From contig JANYFS010000377.1 of NCBI GenBank assembly GCA_025359705.1, positions 1 to 7,300 of the forward strand: 7,300 bases of DNA, in the 5' to 3' direction. This DNA comes from Deinococcales bacterium. Lineage in GTDB: Bacteria; Deinococcota; Deinococci; Deinococcales; Deinococcaceae. This document shows positions 1 through 5,822 of this stretch, piece by piece. Within the stretch, counting starts at the first letter, position 1. Each line of letters begins with the position of its first letter. Position numbers and translations under genes: made by a program. The notes under the pieces are model-generated. The model had not been told where the DNA came from. It saw only the letters and a list, made by a program, of their open reading frames with translations, and ran no database searches.

Positions 1-1146
1 GTTGTCCATTGCGCTGGGCAAACGGAACCCATAATCCACGAGGGTTTGCTTCCTCGAGCGGTCGCCGCTGGACATCCCGCCAATTTGCGGCACCGAGACA
101 TGGGATTCGTCGATGAAGGTGATGAAGTTGGAGGGGAAGAAGTCCAGTAAAGTGTACGGGGTGTCGCCGGTATTGCGCCCGTCCAAATGCCTCGAGTAGT
201 TCTCGATCCCCGAGCAGTAACCCAAAACCTTCATCATCTCGAGGTCGTAGAGGGTGCGCTCTTTGAGCCGCTGGGCCTCGAGCAATTTTCCGACGCTGCC
301 AAAGTATTCCAAACGCTGCTCGAGTTCGGCCTCGATGCTGATGATGCCCCGCTCCACGCTTTCGGCGGTAGAAACATAGTGCTTGGCAGGGTAGACCACC
401 GCGCTGGGCATTTCCACTGCGGCGGTTCCCGTCACATGGTCATAGACCACAATCCGCTCGAGGTCATCGCCCCACAGCTCGAGGCGCATAGGGCGTTCGT
501 CGTAGGCGGCCCAAATCTCAATCACATCCCCCTTAACCCGAAAACGGCCCGCCGCAATTTCCACATCGTTGCGCTCATATTGCAGCTCGATCAGGCGGTC
601 AATGATCCCGTCTCGCCCAATGCTGGGGCCAAGTTTGAGGATCAGATTCATGGTGGCGTATTCTTCGGGGCTGCCCAAACCATAAATCGCCGAAACCGAG
701 GCCACCACAATGGTATCGGGGCGGGTCAGCAGGCTACGGGTGGTGGAATGCCGCAAGCGGTCTAGCTCTTGATTGACCGCCGCATCTTTATCAATAAACA
801 AGTCGCGGCCTGGTACATAGGCTTCGGGTTGGTAGAAATCGTAGTAAGACACAAAAAATTCCACCGCCGCCCCAGGAAAAAACTCTTTAAATTCGCTGGC
901 AAGCTGCGCGGTCAGCACTTTGTTTGGGGCAAAAATCAGCGCTGGGCGCTGGGTTTCCTCGATCACTTTGGCAATGGCGTAGGTTTTACCGGTTCCTGTG
1001 GCCCCCAGTAGGGTTTGAAAAGCCAAGCCATCGTGCAAGCCGCCCACCAAACTGGCAATAGCCGTGGGCTGGTCGCCGCTGGGGACGAATTCGGAGACCA
1101 CATTAAACAAGGGCTTGCTTGTAGGGTCGGATGTAGGGTTAGACAC
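1..1146 (-). CDS. uvrB: UvrABC excision nuclease subunit B, N-terminal 382 residues (gene runs off the left edge)
   Basis: UvrB is the damage-verifying helicase-like subunit of nucleotide excision repair; it is loaded by UvrA and recruits UvrC. Seen here: a FVPSGDQPTAI start region (about residues 20-30), Walker A GATGTGKT (48-55), APNKVLTAQLA (73-83), the beta-hairpin motif YYDFYQPEAYVP (101-112), the RLRHSTTRSLLTR block (130-142), ASVSAIYGLGSPEEY, and the DEAD-type box DESH (346-349, bases 100-111). The reading is open to base 1, ending GFRLPSAMDN, so roughly the last 280 residues of a normal UvrB (about 660) lie outside the window. The start is GTG at 1144-1146: GGAGG (1152-1156) sits 5 bases upstream and no other start lies nearby in frame. 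It is divergent from the Yip1-family gene. No LexA or other SOS box was recognised upstream. The family call is certain. Confidence 0.97.
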   Translation of the reverse strand, partial: MSNPTSDPTSKPLFNVVSEFVPSGDQPTAIASLVGGLHDGLAFQTLLGATGTGKTYAIAKVIEETQRPALIFAPNKVLTAQLASEFKEFFPGAAVEFFVSYYDFYQPEAYVPGRDLFIDKDAAVNQELDRLRHSTTRSLLTRPDTIVVASVSAIYGLGSPEEYATMNLILKLGPSIGRDGIIDRLIELQYERNDVEIAAGRFRVKGDVIEIWAAYDERPMRLELWGDDLERIVVYDHVTGTAAVEMPSAVVYPAKHYVSTAESVERGIISIEAELEQRLEYFGSVGKLLEAQRLKERTLYDLEMMKVLGYCSGIENYSRHLDGRNTGDTPYTLLDFFPSNFITFIDESHVSVPQIGGMSSGDRSRKQTLVDYGFRLPSAMDN

Positions 1147-1151
1147 AAGAA

Positions 1152-1174
1152 CCTCCGCTCGAGCGCCACTCGAG
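1152..1174 (-). promoter_or_regulatory. uvrB ribosome-binding site with abutting CTCGAG-CTCGAG hairpin
   Basis: Two self-complementary CTCGAG copies (1158-1163 and 1169-1174) are 5 bases apart, so the uvrB leader can fold a 6-bp stem with a 5-base loop (TGGCG). The stem ends one base before the GGAGG Shine-Dalgarno (1152-1156). The sequence is direct observation; any effect on uvrB translation is inference. Confidence 0.45.
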
Positions 1175-1302
1175 ACTATTTTGAAGCGAATACCATTCCT
1201 GCTCGAGCCAACAAAAAATCTACTCAAAACCAAAAACCCACTACGTCTGTGCTAGCAAAGTCAAGGTACTATTTTACGCGAAAAGCTAAAAAAGTTCCAG
1301 TA

Positions 1303-1314
1303 TGCAACCTTGCA
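1303..1314. promoter_or_regulatory. Short perfect dyad TGCAA-CC-TTGCA between uvrB and the Yip1-family gene
   Basis: Two 5-bp arms flank a 2-base centre in the AT-rich part of the divergent intergenic region (1147-1435). The position would suit an operator for either gene, but 5-bp arms arise easily by chance. The minus strand has a TAAAAT box at about 1271-1276 that could be the -10 of uvrB, without a convincing -35. No regulator can be named. Confidence 0.25.
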
Positions 1315-1361
1315 AAACATCTCTCGTATTAAGCATTAGTCAGAAATGACACCCACCAGAG

Positions 1362-1381
1362 TTTCCCCAGATTTCCCCAGA
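1362..1381. repeat. 10-bp tandem duplication TTTCCCCAGA x2
   Basis: TTTCCCCAGA occurs at 1362-1371 and 1372-1381 and is followed by a decayed third copy beginning TTTTCCC. It lies in the leader region 55-75 bases before the Yip1-family start. It is one of several short tandem duplications at gene boundaries in this window. Confidence 0.7.
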
Positions 1382-1423
1382 TTTTCCCTCGAGCGGTACA
1401 AAAGTTCGGCTCGAGTTCGCCAT

Positions 1424-1429
1424 AGGAGG
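1424..1429 (+). promoter_or_regulatory. Shine-Dalgarno AGGAGG fixing the Yip1-family start
   Basis: A full AGGAGG is placed 6 bases before ATG 1436. It decides against the longer open frame that begins at 1346. Confidence 0.85.
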
Positions 1430-1435
1430 CCCAAA

Positions 1436-2032
1436 ATGAACGAAACCGATAAAGTCAAAGCCCTCGTCACCGACATGTTTGGTCAAAGCCTTGCTGTAAT
1501 GACCAACCCGAGCGTAGCCACCTTCGAGCAATTCGAGCGGCGCGGAGGCATGACCCAAGCCCTGATTTATGTCACCATTTCTGGGGTGATTGCCGGTCTT
1601 TTATCGTTACTGAGTGGTTACGGCTTGACGGGGCTTTTGGTGACAACCATTACTGTGGTGGTTAGCTTCTTTATCTTTGTCTATTTGGTTCATGTAATCG
1701 GTCAGAATCAAGGTGGAACGGGAAAATTAGATGAAGTGGCCTATACCTTTGCGCTTTTCAAAGCGCCTTTAAATGTTTTAGGGGGTCTAATCACTTTTAT
1801 AGTGGGTTTATTGAAATGGATTCCCCTGCTCGGTGGTTTAGTGAAATTTGCAGGCGGTCTGGCAACGTTCGCCATCTTTATTCTGACCATCTATTATGGA
1901 TACACCGCTGTTCGCTCGAGCATGAATTTTTATAATCAGCAAGATAATGGCAAAGTTTGGATCACCTTGGTGGGAGCAGCACTGGTGGCTTCCCTTGGAT
2001 CGGGTATCGTACTGGGTATTTTGCTGGGTTGA
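1436..2032 (+). CDS. Yip1-family (YIP1 domain) integral membrane protein, 198 aa
   Basis: The protein has a short hydrophilic N-terminus, an amphipathic entry with the family-like pattern NPSVATFEQF (24-33), and then five likely membrane segments at about 42-60, 64-88, 101-126, 139-159 and 174-197. The loops are Gly-rich, including WIPLLGGL (128-135). This length and five-span layout fit bacterial Yip1-domain proteins, whose biochemical role is not established; eukaryotic relatives act in vesicle traffic. The start is ATG 1436: AGGAGG at 1424-1429 is spaced 6 bases from it. The frame stays open upstream to 1346, but that stretch crosses a non-coding decamer repeat and lacks a ribosome site. 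A strong terminator follows within 30 bases, so the gene looks monocistronic. The family call rests on topology and the N-terminal pattern. Confidence 0.85.
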   Translation: MNETDKVKALVTDMFGQSLAVMTNPSVATFEQFERRGGMTQALIYVTISGVIAGLLSLLSGYGLTGLLVTTITVVVSFFIFVYLVHVIGQNQGGTGKLDEVAYTFALFKAPLNVLGGLITFIVGLLKWIPLLGGLVKFAGGLATFAIFILTIYYGYTAVRSSMNFYNQQDNGKVWITLVGAALVASLGSGIVLGILLG

Positions 2033-2060
2033 GATTTTGATCCACGTCTAGATTGAGCTT

Positions 2061-2085
2061 GGCTCCACTCGAATGGAGCCTTTTT
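2061..2085 (+). terminator. Rho-independent terminator after the Yip1-family gene
   Basis: GGCTCCA (2061-2067) pairs with TGGAGCC (2074-2080) around the 6-base loop CTCGAA, followed by TTTTT (2081-2085). The left arm plus loop shares the 10-mer CTCCACTCGA with the terminator at 3167-3192. Confidence 0.93.
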
Positions 2086-2100
2086 GCTTTCCATTTCTCC

Positions 2101-2112
2101 TACACTAAACCC
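2101..2112 (+). promoter_or_regulatory. Putative leaderless promoter -10 box TACACT, 6 bases before ATG
   Basis: TACACT (2101-2106) matches TANNNT and is followed by exactly 6 bases and then ATG 2113. No Shine-Dalgarno is present (the preceding bases are pyrimidine-rich). This geometry fits transcription starting at the A of the start codon, as is common in Deinococcus. The same spacing is seen before 6024. No good -35 was found. Confidence 0.6.
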
Positions 2113-2439
2113 ATGAGCCAACCTCAACAGCCAAACCACCAAACCCTCTCGAGCGAAGACCGTAAAAAGTACGACCAGATTTTTATGCAGGTGATTTCTT
2201 CGGTGCAGGCCGATGTGCAGCAGACTCAACCGCTTGGCCCCAGTCCCATTGCAGTGATGTTTCACCGCGAGCAGGTTTCGGATGTACTGCAACAGATGGC
2301 GGTATTGATTGCCGCTTGGAACCATGACCAGATCGACCTCAAGGCGTTACACAAGAGCGCGGGCATTTTGCGGGCTTTGTCGCTCGAGGGAACCGCTACC
2401 CGCATTGAGGCCTTGCCCAAGATCGACCAGATTTCCTGA
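2113..2439 (+). CDS. Small uncharacterised protein, 108 aa, probably leaderless
   Basis: I do not recognise a family. The N-terminus is polar and Gln/Pro-rich (MSQPQQPNHQ), then there is a charged SSEDRKKYDQIFMQVISS stretch, a GPSPIAVMFHREQVSD centre (about 42-57), and a helical-looking C-terminal half with hydrophobic spacing (VLQQMAVLIAAW, HKSAGILRALSLEG). There is no signal peptide, membrane span or Cys cluster, so a soluble cytoplasmic protein is likely. The start is ATG 2113 because a TANNNT box ends 6 bases before it. The frame is open back to 2053, but that part lies in the preceding terminator and cannot be the true start. It sits between two terminated genes and has its own promoter. 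Reality as a gene is likely; function is unknown. Confidence 0.72.
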   Translation: MSQPQQPNHQTLSSEDRKKYDQIFMQVISSVQADVQQTQPLGPSPIAVMFHREQVSDVLQQMAVLIAAWNHDQIDLKALHKSAGILRALSLEGTATRIEALPKIDQIS

Positions 2440-2465
2440 AAAATAAGGATTACATCCTCGAGGCC

Positions 2466-2492
2466 AAGCCGCACACCCCTTTATGGCTTTTT
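2466..2492 (+). terminator. Possible weak terminator after the 108-aa gene
   Basis: AAGCC (2466-2470) can pair with GGCTT (2485-2489) over a 14-base loop, extended by one G-T pair, with T continuing to 2492. The short stem and long loop make this weak, but the position (27 bases after the stop) is right. Confidence 0.35.
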
Positions 2493-2501
2493 AAGCTCGA
2501 G

Positions 2502-2557
2502 CGTATAAATAAATAATGGGTTTAGGCTAAGATTAAAATTACTTAAGGAGATATACC
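2502..2557 (+). promoter_or_regulatory. AT-rich promoter region and strong ribosome site of the beta-barrel gene
   Basis: The stretch 2502-2545 is strongly AT-rich, with candidate -10 boxes TATAAA (about 2504-2509) and TAAGAT (2528-2533); neither has a clear -35. AAGGAG (2545-2550) lies 7 bases before ATG 2558. The 16 bases ending in that ATG, AAGGAGATATACCATG, are identical to the phage T7 gene-10-derived leader used in expression vectors; the flanks differ. High expression would suit an abundant envelope protein. Confidence 0.55.
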
Positions 2558-3133
2558 ATGAAAAAATACCTGTGGACTGTGGGCTTGATGGTGGGATCGG
2601 CGTTTGGCACGGCATCAGCCTCGAGCGCCTATGTGGAGCAAGCCTTGGTCGGAGGGGTAACGCTCACCTCGAGCGGGGCTTTGGGCATCGATCTGGGTGT
2701 GGAATATCCTTTGCCCGCTAGTCTATTGCCCGTCGATACTTCGCTCGAGCTGAATGTCTCCACCTTTGGTTTGCTGAAGGGTTCGCTGGGCTTTGGGGTG
2801 GATCTGGGAATCAAGGCGCTGCTATTGCCTTCGCTGCTTAACGAGCCTTCCACCGCCTTGGCCCTCAAAGCCAATATTGGTTTGGGCAGTGGCGGAGTGG
2901 CTTTGAAATTTGGGCCTTTGGCAACCTTGGATTTCAATCCACTGACCGTTAATGTGGGGCTGTATCCGACCTTGGGCTTTGGCGGCGGAGTCTACTTTGG
3001 TTTGGGCTATGAAGCGGGAATTCGCTACTACCTCGAGGACACCAGCAACAACGCCATCGAGATTGGGGTGCGTGGAGATGCTTTGAATGGCGCTTCGACG
3101 GCCTTAACCTTGGGTGGACGCTTCTCGTTTTAA
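2558..3133 (+). CDS. Secreted outer-membrane beta-barrel-like protein, 191 aa
   Basis: The N-terminus MKKYLWTVGLMVGSAFGTASA is a Sec signal peptide (KK, hydrophobic core, ASA before a probable cut after residue 21). The mature part, about 170 residues, is Gly-rich with many alternating hydrophobic/polar strands such as LGIDLGVEYPL, TSLELNVSTFG, GGVALKFGPLATLDF, GGVYFGLGYEAGIRYYLE and NAIEIGVRGD. It ends GGRFSF, with a terminal aromatic Phe as in many barrels recognised by the BamA machinery. These features point to a small (perhaps 8-strand) outer-membrane barrel, hence a diderm host; the exact family is not recognised. A lipoprotein is unlikely because no lipobox Cys is present. The gene has its own strong ribosome site and a strong terminator. 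CTCGAG occurs four times in it. Confidence 0.85.
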   Translation: MKKYLWTVGLMVGSAFGTASASSAYVEQALVGGVTLTSSGALGIDLGVEYPLPASLLPVDTSLELNVSTFGLLKGSLGFGVDLGIKALLLPSLLNEPSTALALKANIGLGSGGVALKFGPLATLDFNPLTVNVGLYPTLGFGGGVYFGLGYEAGIRYYLEDTSNNAIEIGVRGDALNGASTALTLGGRFSF

Positions 3134-3166
3134 ACTTGAGCCAACCTCGAGCCTACCCTAACTTTT

Positions 3167-3192
3167 ATCCCCTCCACTCGAGGGGATTTTTT
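3167..3192 (+). terminator. Rho-independent terminator after the beta-barrel gene
   Basis: ATCCCCTC (3167-3174) pairs with GAGGGGAT (3180-3187) around loop CACTC, followed by six T (3187-3192) and a second T5 run after one G. A CTCGAG copy (3177-3182) spans loop and right arm. Confidence 0.93.
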
Positions 3193-3250
3193 GTTTTTGT
3201 GTTGTCCCGCTGACCCAAATGCGCTAGGGTCTGATCTCGAGGGTATGATT

Positions 3251-3270
3251 TTGGACAGACTCTTGGACAG
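3251..3270 (+). repeat. Direct repeat TTGGACAG x2, spaced 12 bases start to start
   Basis: TTGGACAG lies at 3251-3258 and 3263-3270, upstream of the permease operon. Each copy resembles a -35 hexamer (TTGACA with an inserted G), so this is the likely promoter/operator zone. No -10 at a normal distance is convincing. The roughly one-turn spacing could also suit a regulator binding one DNA face. Confidence 0.4.
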
Positions 3271-3285
3271 GCTGATTTTAAGCTT

Positions 3286-3328
3286 GAGGATATTTGAATG
3301 AGGATATTTGAATGAAGGTAAATACATG
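3286..3328 (+). promoter_or_regulatory. Triple 14-bp Shine-Dalgarno/ATG array at the start of the permease operon
   Basis: The unit GAGGATATTTGAAT occurs at 3286-3299 and 3300-3313, followed by a diverged third unit GAAGGTAAATACAT (3314-3327). Each unit is a purine ribosome site, 7 bases, then ATG (3298, 3312, 3326). Because 14 is not a multiple of 3, the three ATGs lie in three frames. The first reads MRIFE then TGA (3313-3315), overlapping the second ATG. The second reads MKVNTWH then TAG (3333-3335), overlapping the start of the permease gene. Only the third opens the permease. The geometry predicts upstream mini-ORFs and translational coupling; it may equally be a neutral tandem duplication. 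Confidence 0.6.
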
Positions 3329-4225
3329 GCACTAGACGGCGAAAAAGATATTGATCACATTAGGCTCGAGCGGCGGCGCTCGAGTGCGTGGGTGAGGTGG
3401 CCTGCGGGTTGGTGGGGGTTGCTGCCCAGTGTGTTCAGCTTACTGATTTTTATTGGATACCCTTTGCTACAAGTGATCGGGTTTTCTGTGCTGGATTGGG
3501 GTGGAATCGCCGTAGGAAAATTTGTGGGTGTGGGCAATTATCACGATATGCTCTCCGACAGCGATCTGCGTGAAAGCCTGTTCACCACCCTTAAATTTGC
3601 AGTTTTAACCTTGCCGCTGTATGTGCTGCTCAGCGTATTTATCGCCCTCGAGATTGAAGGAACCCGCTTTGAGCGTCCCGTCAAAGCCCTGATGTTTTTG
3701 CCAGGACTGATTACCGTGGCTGCCAGCGCGGTTTCGTGGTACACCTTGTTTTCGGATTATGGAGTTTTTACCGCGCTGACAGGCATTGTGTGGAAGTGGG
3801 GTTCGGAGCCTTGGGCCGCCTTGTTTTTGATTGTGGCCTTCACCTTGTGGCAACACTTAGGCTACGGAATTTTGGTATTTTCGGCGGGGCTTAAATCCAT
3901 CCCGTCGGAAGTTTTGGAAGCCGCTCGAGTGGATGGGGCCAGTGAGGGTCAAATCAAGGGCAAAATTATTTTGCCGCTGCTGCGCCCCAGTTTGGTGTTT
4001 TTGGGGGTGGTGGGTTCGCTGTTTGCCTTGCAGTCCTATACCGCTGTATTTTTGCTGACCAAAGGTAGCCAGCAGACTCGAGTGCTGGGGTATTACCTCT
4101 ATAAAGTGGCCTTCGAGGATTACCGTTTTGGGTATGGCGCAGCCTTGTCGGTGTTTGTCTTGCTGCTAGCCTTCAGTATTGCCGCACTGCAAGGGCGGTT
4201 TCTCTCGAGGGGAAGTGCCGCATGA
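3326..4225 (+). CDS. Carbohydrate-type ABC transporter permease (MalF/UgpA-like), 299 aa
   Basis: This is an inner-membrane pore subunit of a binding-protein-dependent ABC importer, of the family that brings in sugars or glycerol-phosphate. Six likely membrane spans lie at about 31-55, 86-110, 120-142, 163-187, 222-245 and 268-290. The cytoplasmic EAA loop, which docks on the ATPase, reads EAARVDGASEGQ (198-209) followed by ILPLLRP (215-221). FVGVGNY (66-72) after span 1 is also typical. The start is ATG 3326 with GAAGG 7 bases upstream; a TTG at 3308 in the same frame is less likely because its nearest GAGGA is only 3 bases away. The stop overlaps the next gene in ATGA (4222-4225), so the two are coupled. 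The substrate cannot be told from this sequence. Confidence 0.93.
   Translation: MALDGEKDIDHIRLERRRSSAWVRWPAGWWGLLPSVFSLLIFIGYPLLQVIGFSVLDWGGIAVGKFVGVGNYHDMLSDSDLRESLFTTLKFAVLTLPLYVLLSVFIALEIEGTRFERPVKALMFLPGLITVAASAVSWYTLFSDYGVFTALTGIVWKWGSEPWAALFLIVAFTLWQHLGYGILVFSAGLKSIPSEVLEAARVDGASEGQIKGKIILPLLRPSLVFLGVVGSLFALQSYTAVFLLTKGSQQTRVLGYYLYKVAFEDYRFGYGAALSVFVLLLAFSIAALQGRFLSRGSAA
3365..3384 (+). repeat. Perfect inverted repeat (8-bp arms) early in the first permease gene
   Basis: CTCGAGCG and CGCTCGAG flank GCGG, giving a GC-rich 8-bp stem with a tetraloop at codons 14-20 (LERRRSS). It lies 40 bases downstream of the start codon, where mRNA structure can slow early translation. The structure is seen directly; its effect is inference. 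Confidence 0.55.
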
Positions 4226-5055
4226 ATCCGATAAATCCCCCAAAATCGTCAAATCCTGTAAATCCTGTAAAACTTGCGAACTTTATTCGTAAATGTGTGA
4301 TGCTGCTGGTGGTGGCTCTGTTTATGATCCCGCTCATCTGGTTGGCCTACAGTGCCTTTATCGCTCCAGATGCCATCCTAGCCAACAAAAACCCGCTAAC
4401 CCCCTCTTGGAGCTGGGCCAACTTTATCGCCCTCAAAGACGAAAATCTATTCAAGCCCCTCGAGACTTCTTTGATCGCTTCCTCGCTGGTGGTGTTTTTT
4501 CAATTGCTGCTGGCTTTACCCGCCGCCTACGCTTTGCGAGCAGGCACGCCGCTTTTGGCGGTTTTTCTTTTTGCCCTCTCGGTTCCTGCCGAACTGCTGC
4601 TGATTCCGCTATACGGTTTGCTGCAAAGCCTGCACCTGCTGGGTTCGCCACTGGCACTGGTGGTTCCTTTTCTTAGTAGCCCATTCACAGTTTTTTTGCT
4701 CTATCAAGCGATGGTTAAGCTGCCGTGGGCCTACACCGAAGCCGCCCGCATCGACGGGGCCAGCGAACTGCGGATTATTTACGGAATCATCGGCCCTTTG
4801 CTGCGCCCCGAAATGGCGGCGGCGGGGGTGATTGCCTTTGCAGGACACTGGAATCTGGTACTTTTCCCCAAAGTGGTGGCGGGCGATACCTACCCCACGG
4901 TGCAAGTGGCCCTTGCCGAACTAATTTCCAAAGCGGGCAACAACTGGGGCTTGCTGGGCGCGGCGGCGCTGGTCACATCGCTGCCGATTGTGGTTTTGTT
5001 TTTTGCCTTCGAGAAGCAGGTGGTTAAGACTTTTGAAGGTGGGGTGAAGGGGTGA
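4222..5055 (+). CDS. Carbohydrate-type ABC transporter permease (MalG/UgpE-like), 277 aa
   Basis: This is the second pore subunit, expected to form a heterodimer with the preceding permease. The first membrane span is about 24-47, with PLIWLAYSAF (37-46) as in MalG-type proteins, and further spans follow to about 260. The EAA loop is EAARIDGASELR (173-184) followed by IIGPLLRPE; the usual Leu-Pro of this loop is Gly-Pro here. The later motif AFAGHWNLVLFPKV resembles the family's conserved WN...P segment. The Asn/Pro-rich N-terminus (NPINPPKSSNPVNPV) arises partly from a 9-bp DNA duplication. The start ATG overlaps the previous stop by 4 bases; GAGG at 4207-4210 is far (11 bases), so coupling probably drives initiation. 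No ATPase or binding-protein gene follows; the next gene is convergent. Confidence 0.93.
   Translation: MNPINPPKSSNPVNPVKLANFIRKCVMLLVVALFMIPLIWLAYSAFIAPDAILANKNPLTPSWSWANFIALKDENLFKPLETSLIASSLVVFFQLLLALPAAYALRAGTPLLAVFLFALSVPAELLLIPLYGLLQSLHLLGSPLALVVPFLSSPFTVFLLYQAMVKLPWAYTEAARIDGASELRIIYGIIGPLLRPEMAAAGVIAFAGHWNLVLFPKVVAGDTYPTVQVALAELISKAGNNWGLLGAAALVTSLPIVVLFFAFEKQVVKTFEGGVKG
4252..4269. repeat. 9-bp tandem duplication AATCCTGTA x2 in the second permease N-terminus
   Basis: AATCCTGTA at 4252-4260 and 4261-4269 encodes the repeated NPV of the low-complexity N-terminal tail. The in-frame unit length leaves the gene intact. Similar AAATCC-type runs precede it at 4232-4241. Confidence 0.65.
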
Positions 5056-5153
5056 GTCGCTGCGCTCGAGGGTAAGAGCGTAAGAAATAAGAAAAAGATT
5101 GTTCGGTTCGAGCGGTATGTCTTTATGGACAACCCGAAACCCAAAAACCCAAA

Positions 5154-5774
5154 TCAATTCAAAGTTCTTCCGCCAGGCGGACTCCAAGCGGTATCGGGAA
5201 TCCAGCGCTCGAGCAATTTAAACCGCTCGAGGATGGTGTTGGTCTCGAGAACATGCTGCAAACGGTCACTCTCGAGGCGCAGATTGGCTGCCAAAAAGGA
5301 GGCTTGGAGCAAGGGGTCTTGGGGGATGTCTTGGCGCAGCATATTCTGAACATCCACGGGGTACTGCTCGATAAACCGCTCGAGCAGTTGGTGGCCCAGC
5401 GGTTCTACTTCGTGCAAAAGATCTGGGGCCATCGGTAAAATAACATGCTGGGCGCTGAAATAGCTATGGCTCTGTTCGTCGATCTCGAGAATGCGAAATC
5501 GCTCTCCGCCGCGAATCATAATCGAGGAAGTGCCGTCTTCGTGGGTTTCGATTTGAATCAGGTGGGCTAGACTTCCGATTTTGCTAATCCGCTGCTGACC
5601 AATGGCTTCTTCGCTGGGCAGCAAGCGCACCACACCAAAAGGTTCGCCGCTCTGCTGCACTCGAGCCAGCATTTCGCGGTAGCGCGGCTCGAAAATGTAC
5701 AGTGGCACAATCATGCCAGGAAGCAGCACAATATTGGGTAAAGGAAACAGGGGCAAGTCCAGAGGCAAATCCAT
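5154..5774 (-). CDS. Stand-alone Lon substrate-binding (LON N-terminal) domain protein, 206 aa
   Basis: The sequence opens with the Lon N-domain signature: FPLPNIVLLPGMIVPLYIF (10-28), then EPRYREML. It continues with EPFGVVRL, a IGSLAHLIQIETHEDGTSSI segment and a GGERFRIL strand, followed by a helical C-terminal part (LLERFIEQY, ASFLAANLRLESDRLQHVLE, ERFKLLERW). There is no AAA+ ATPase or Ser/Lys protease domain. About 200 residues is normal for these solitary domains, common in bacteria and of uncertain role, perhaps substrate recognition or protease adaptor. The start ATG (5772-5774) lacks a Shine-Dalgarno but has TATTCT 8 bases upstream, suggesting a leaderless message. It converges on the permease operon and diverges from the glycosylase gene. 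The domain call is firm; the function is open. Confidence 0.93.
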   Translation of the reverse strand: MDLPLDLPLFPLPNIVLLPGMIVPLYIFEPRYREMLARVQQSGEPFGVVRLLPSEEAIGQQRISKIGSLAHLIQIETHEDGTSSIMIRGGERFRILEIDEQSHSYFSAQHVILPMAPDLLHEVEPLGHQLLERFIEQYPVDVQNMLRQDIPQDPLLQASFLAANLRLESDRLQHVLETNTILERFKLLERWIPDTAWSPPGGRTLN

Positions 5775-5782
5775 ACTCGACT

Positions 5783-5788
5783 AGAATA
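5783..5788 (-). promoter_or_regulatory. Putative -10 box TATTCT of a leaderless Lon-domain mRNA
   Basis: On the minus strand TATTCT is followed by 8 bases and the ATG. No Shine-Dalgarno intervenes. The best -35 at 17 bases (AATTTT) is poor, so the call rests on spacing alone. Confidence 0.4.
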
Positions 5789-5822
5789 CCCCTCGAGCCA
5801 GACTAAAAATTCGTGTGATGCT

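Noticed and set aside
187..1332. Plus-strand open frames of 60-190 codons opposite uvrB and in its upstream region
   Set aside because: Those overlapping 1-1146 are antisense to the clear UvrB reading; none has a ribosome site or family motif, and the frame ending at 1332 runs into non-coding repeats.
1346..1435. Longer N-terminus (30 extra residues) for the Yip1-family protein
   Set aside because: The extra codons cross a decamer repeat and two CTCGAG copies, have no ribosome site at 1346, and a full AGGAGG sits 6 bases before ATG 1436.
2629..2937. Minus-strand 102-codon frame opposite the barrel gene
   Set aside because: It is antisense to a gene with a signal peptide, strong ribosome site and terminator; its Ser/Pro/Lys-rich content is what antisense of Gly/Leu-rich codons gives.
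5056..5153. Bidirectional terminator between the convergent permease and Lon-domain genes
   Set aside because: Only a 5-bp stem (5063-5067 with 5076-5080) without a following T-run is seen; nothing meets terminator criteria on either strand.
5131..5155. Possible G-quadruplex from GGG runs on the minus strand, and a similar one at 5916-5944
   Set aside because: Only three runs of three G occur in each place, short of the four needed.
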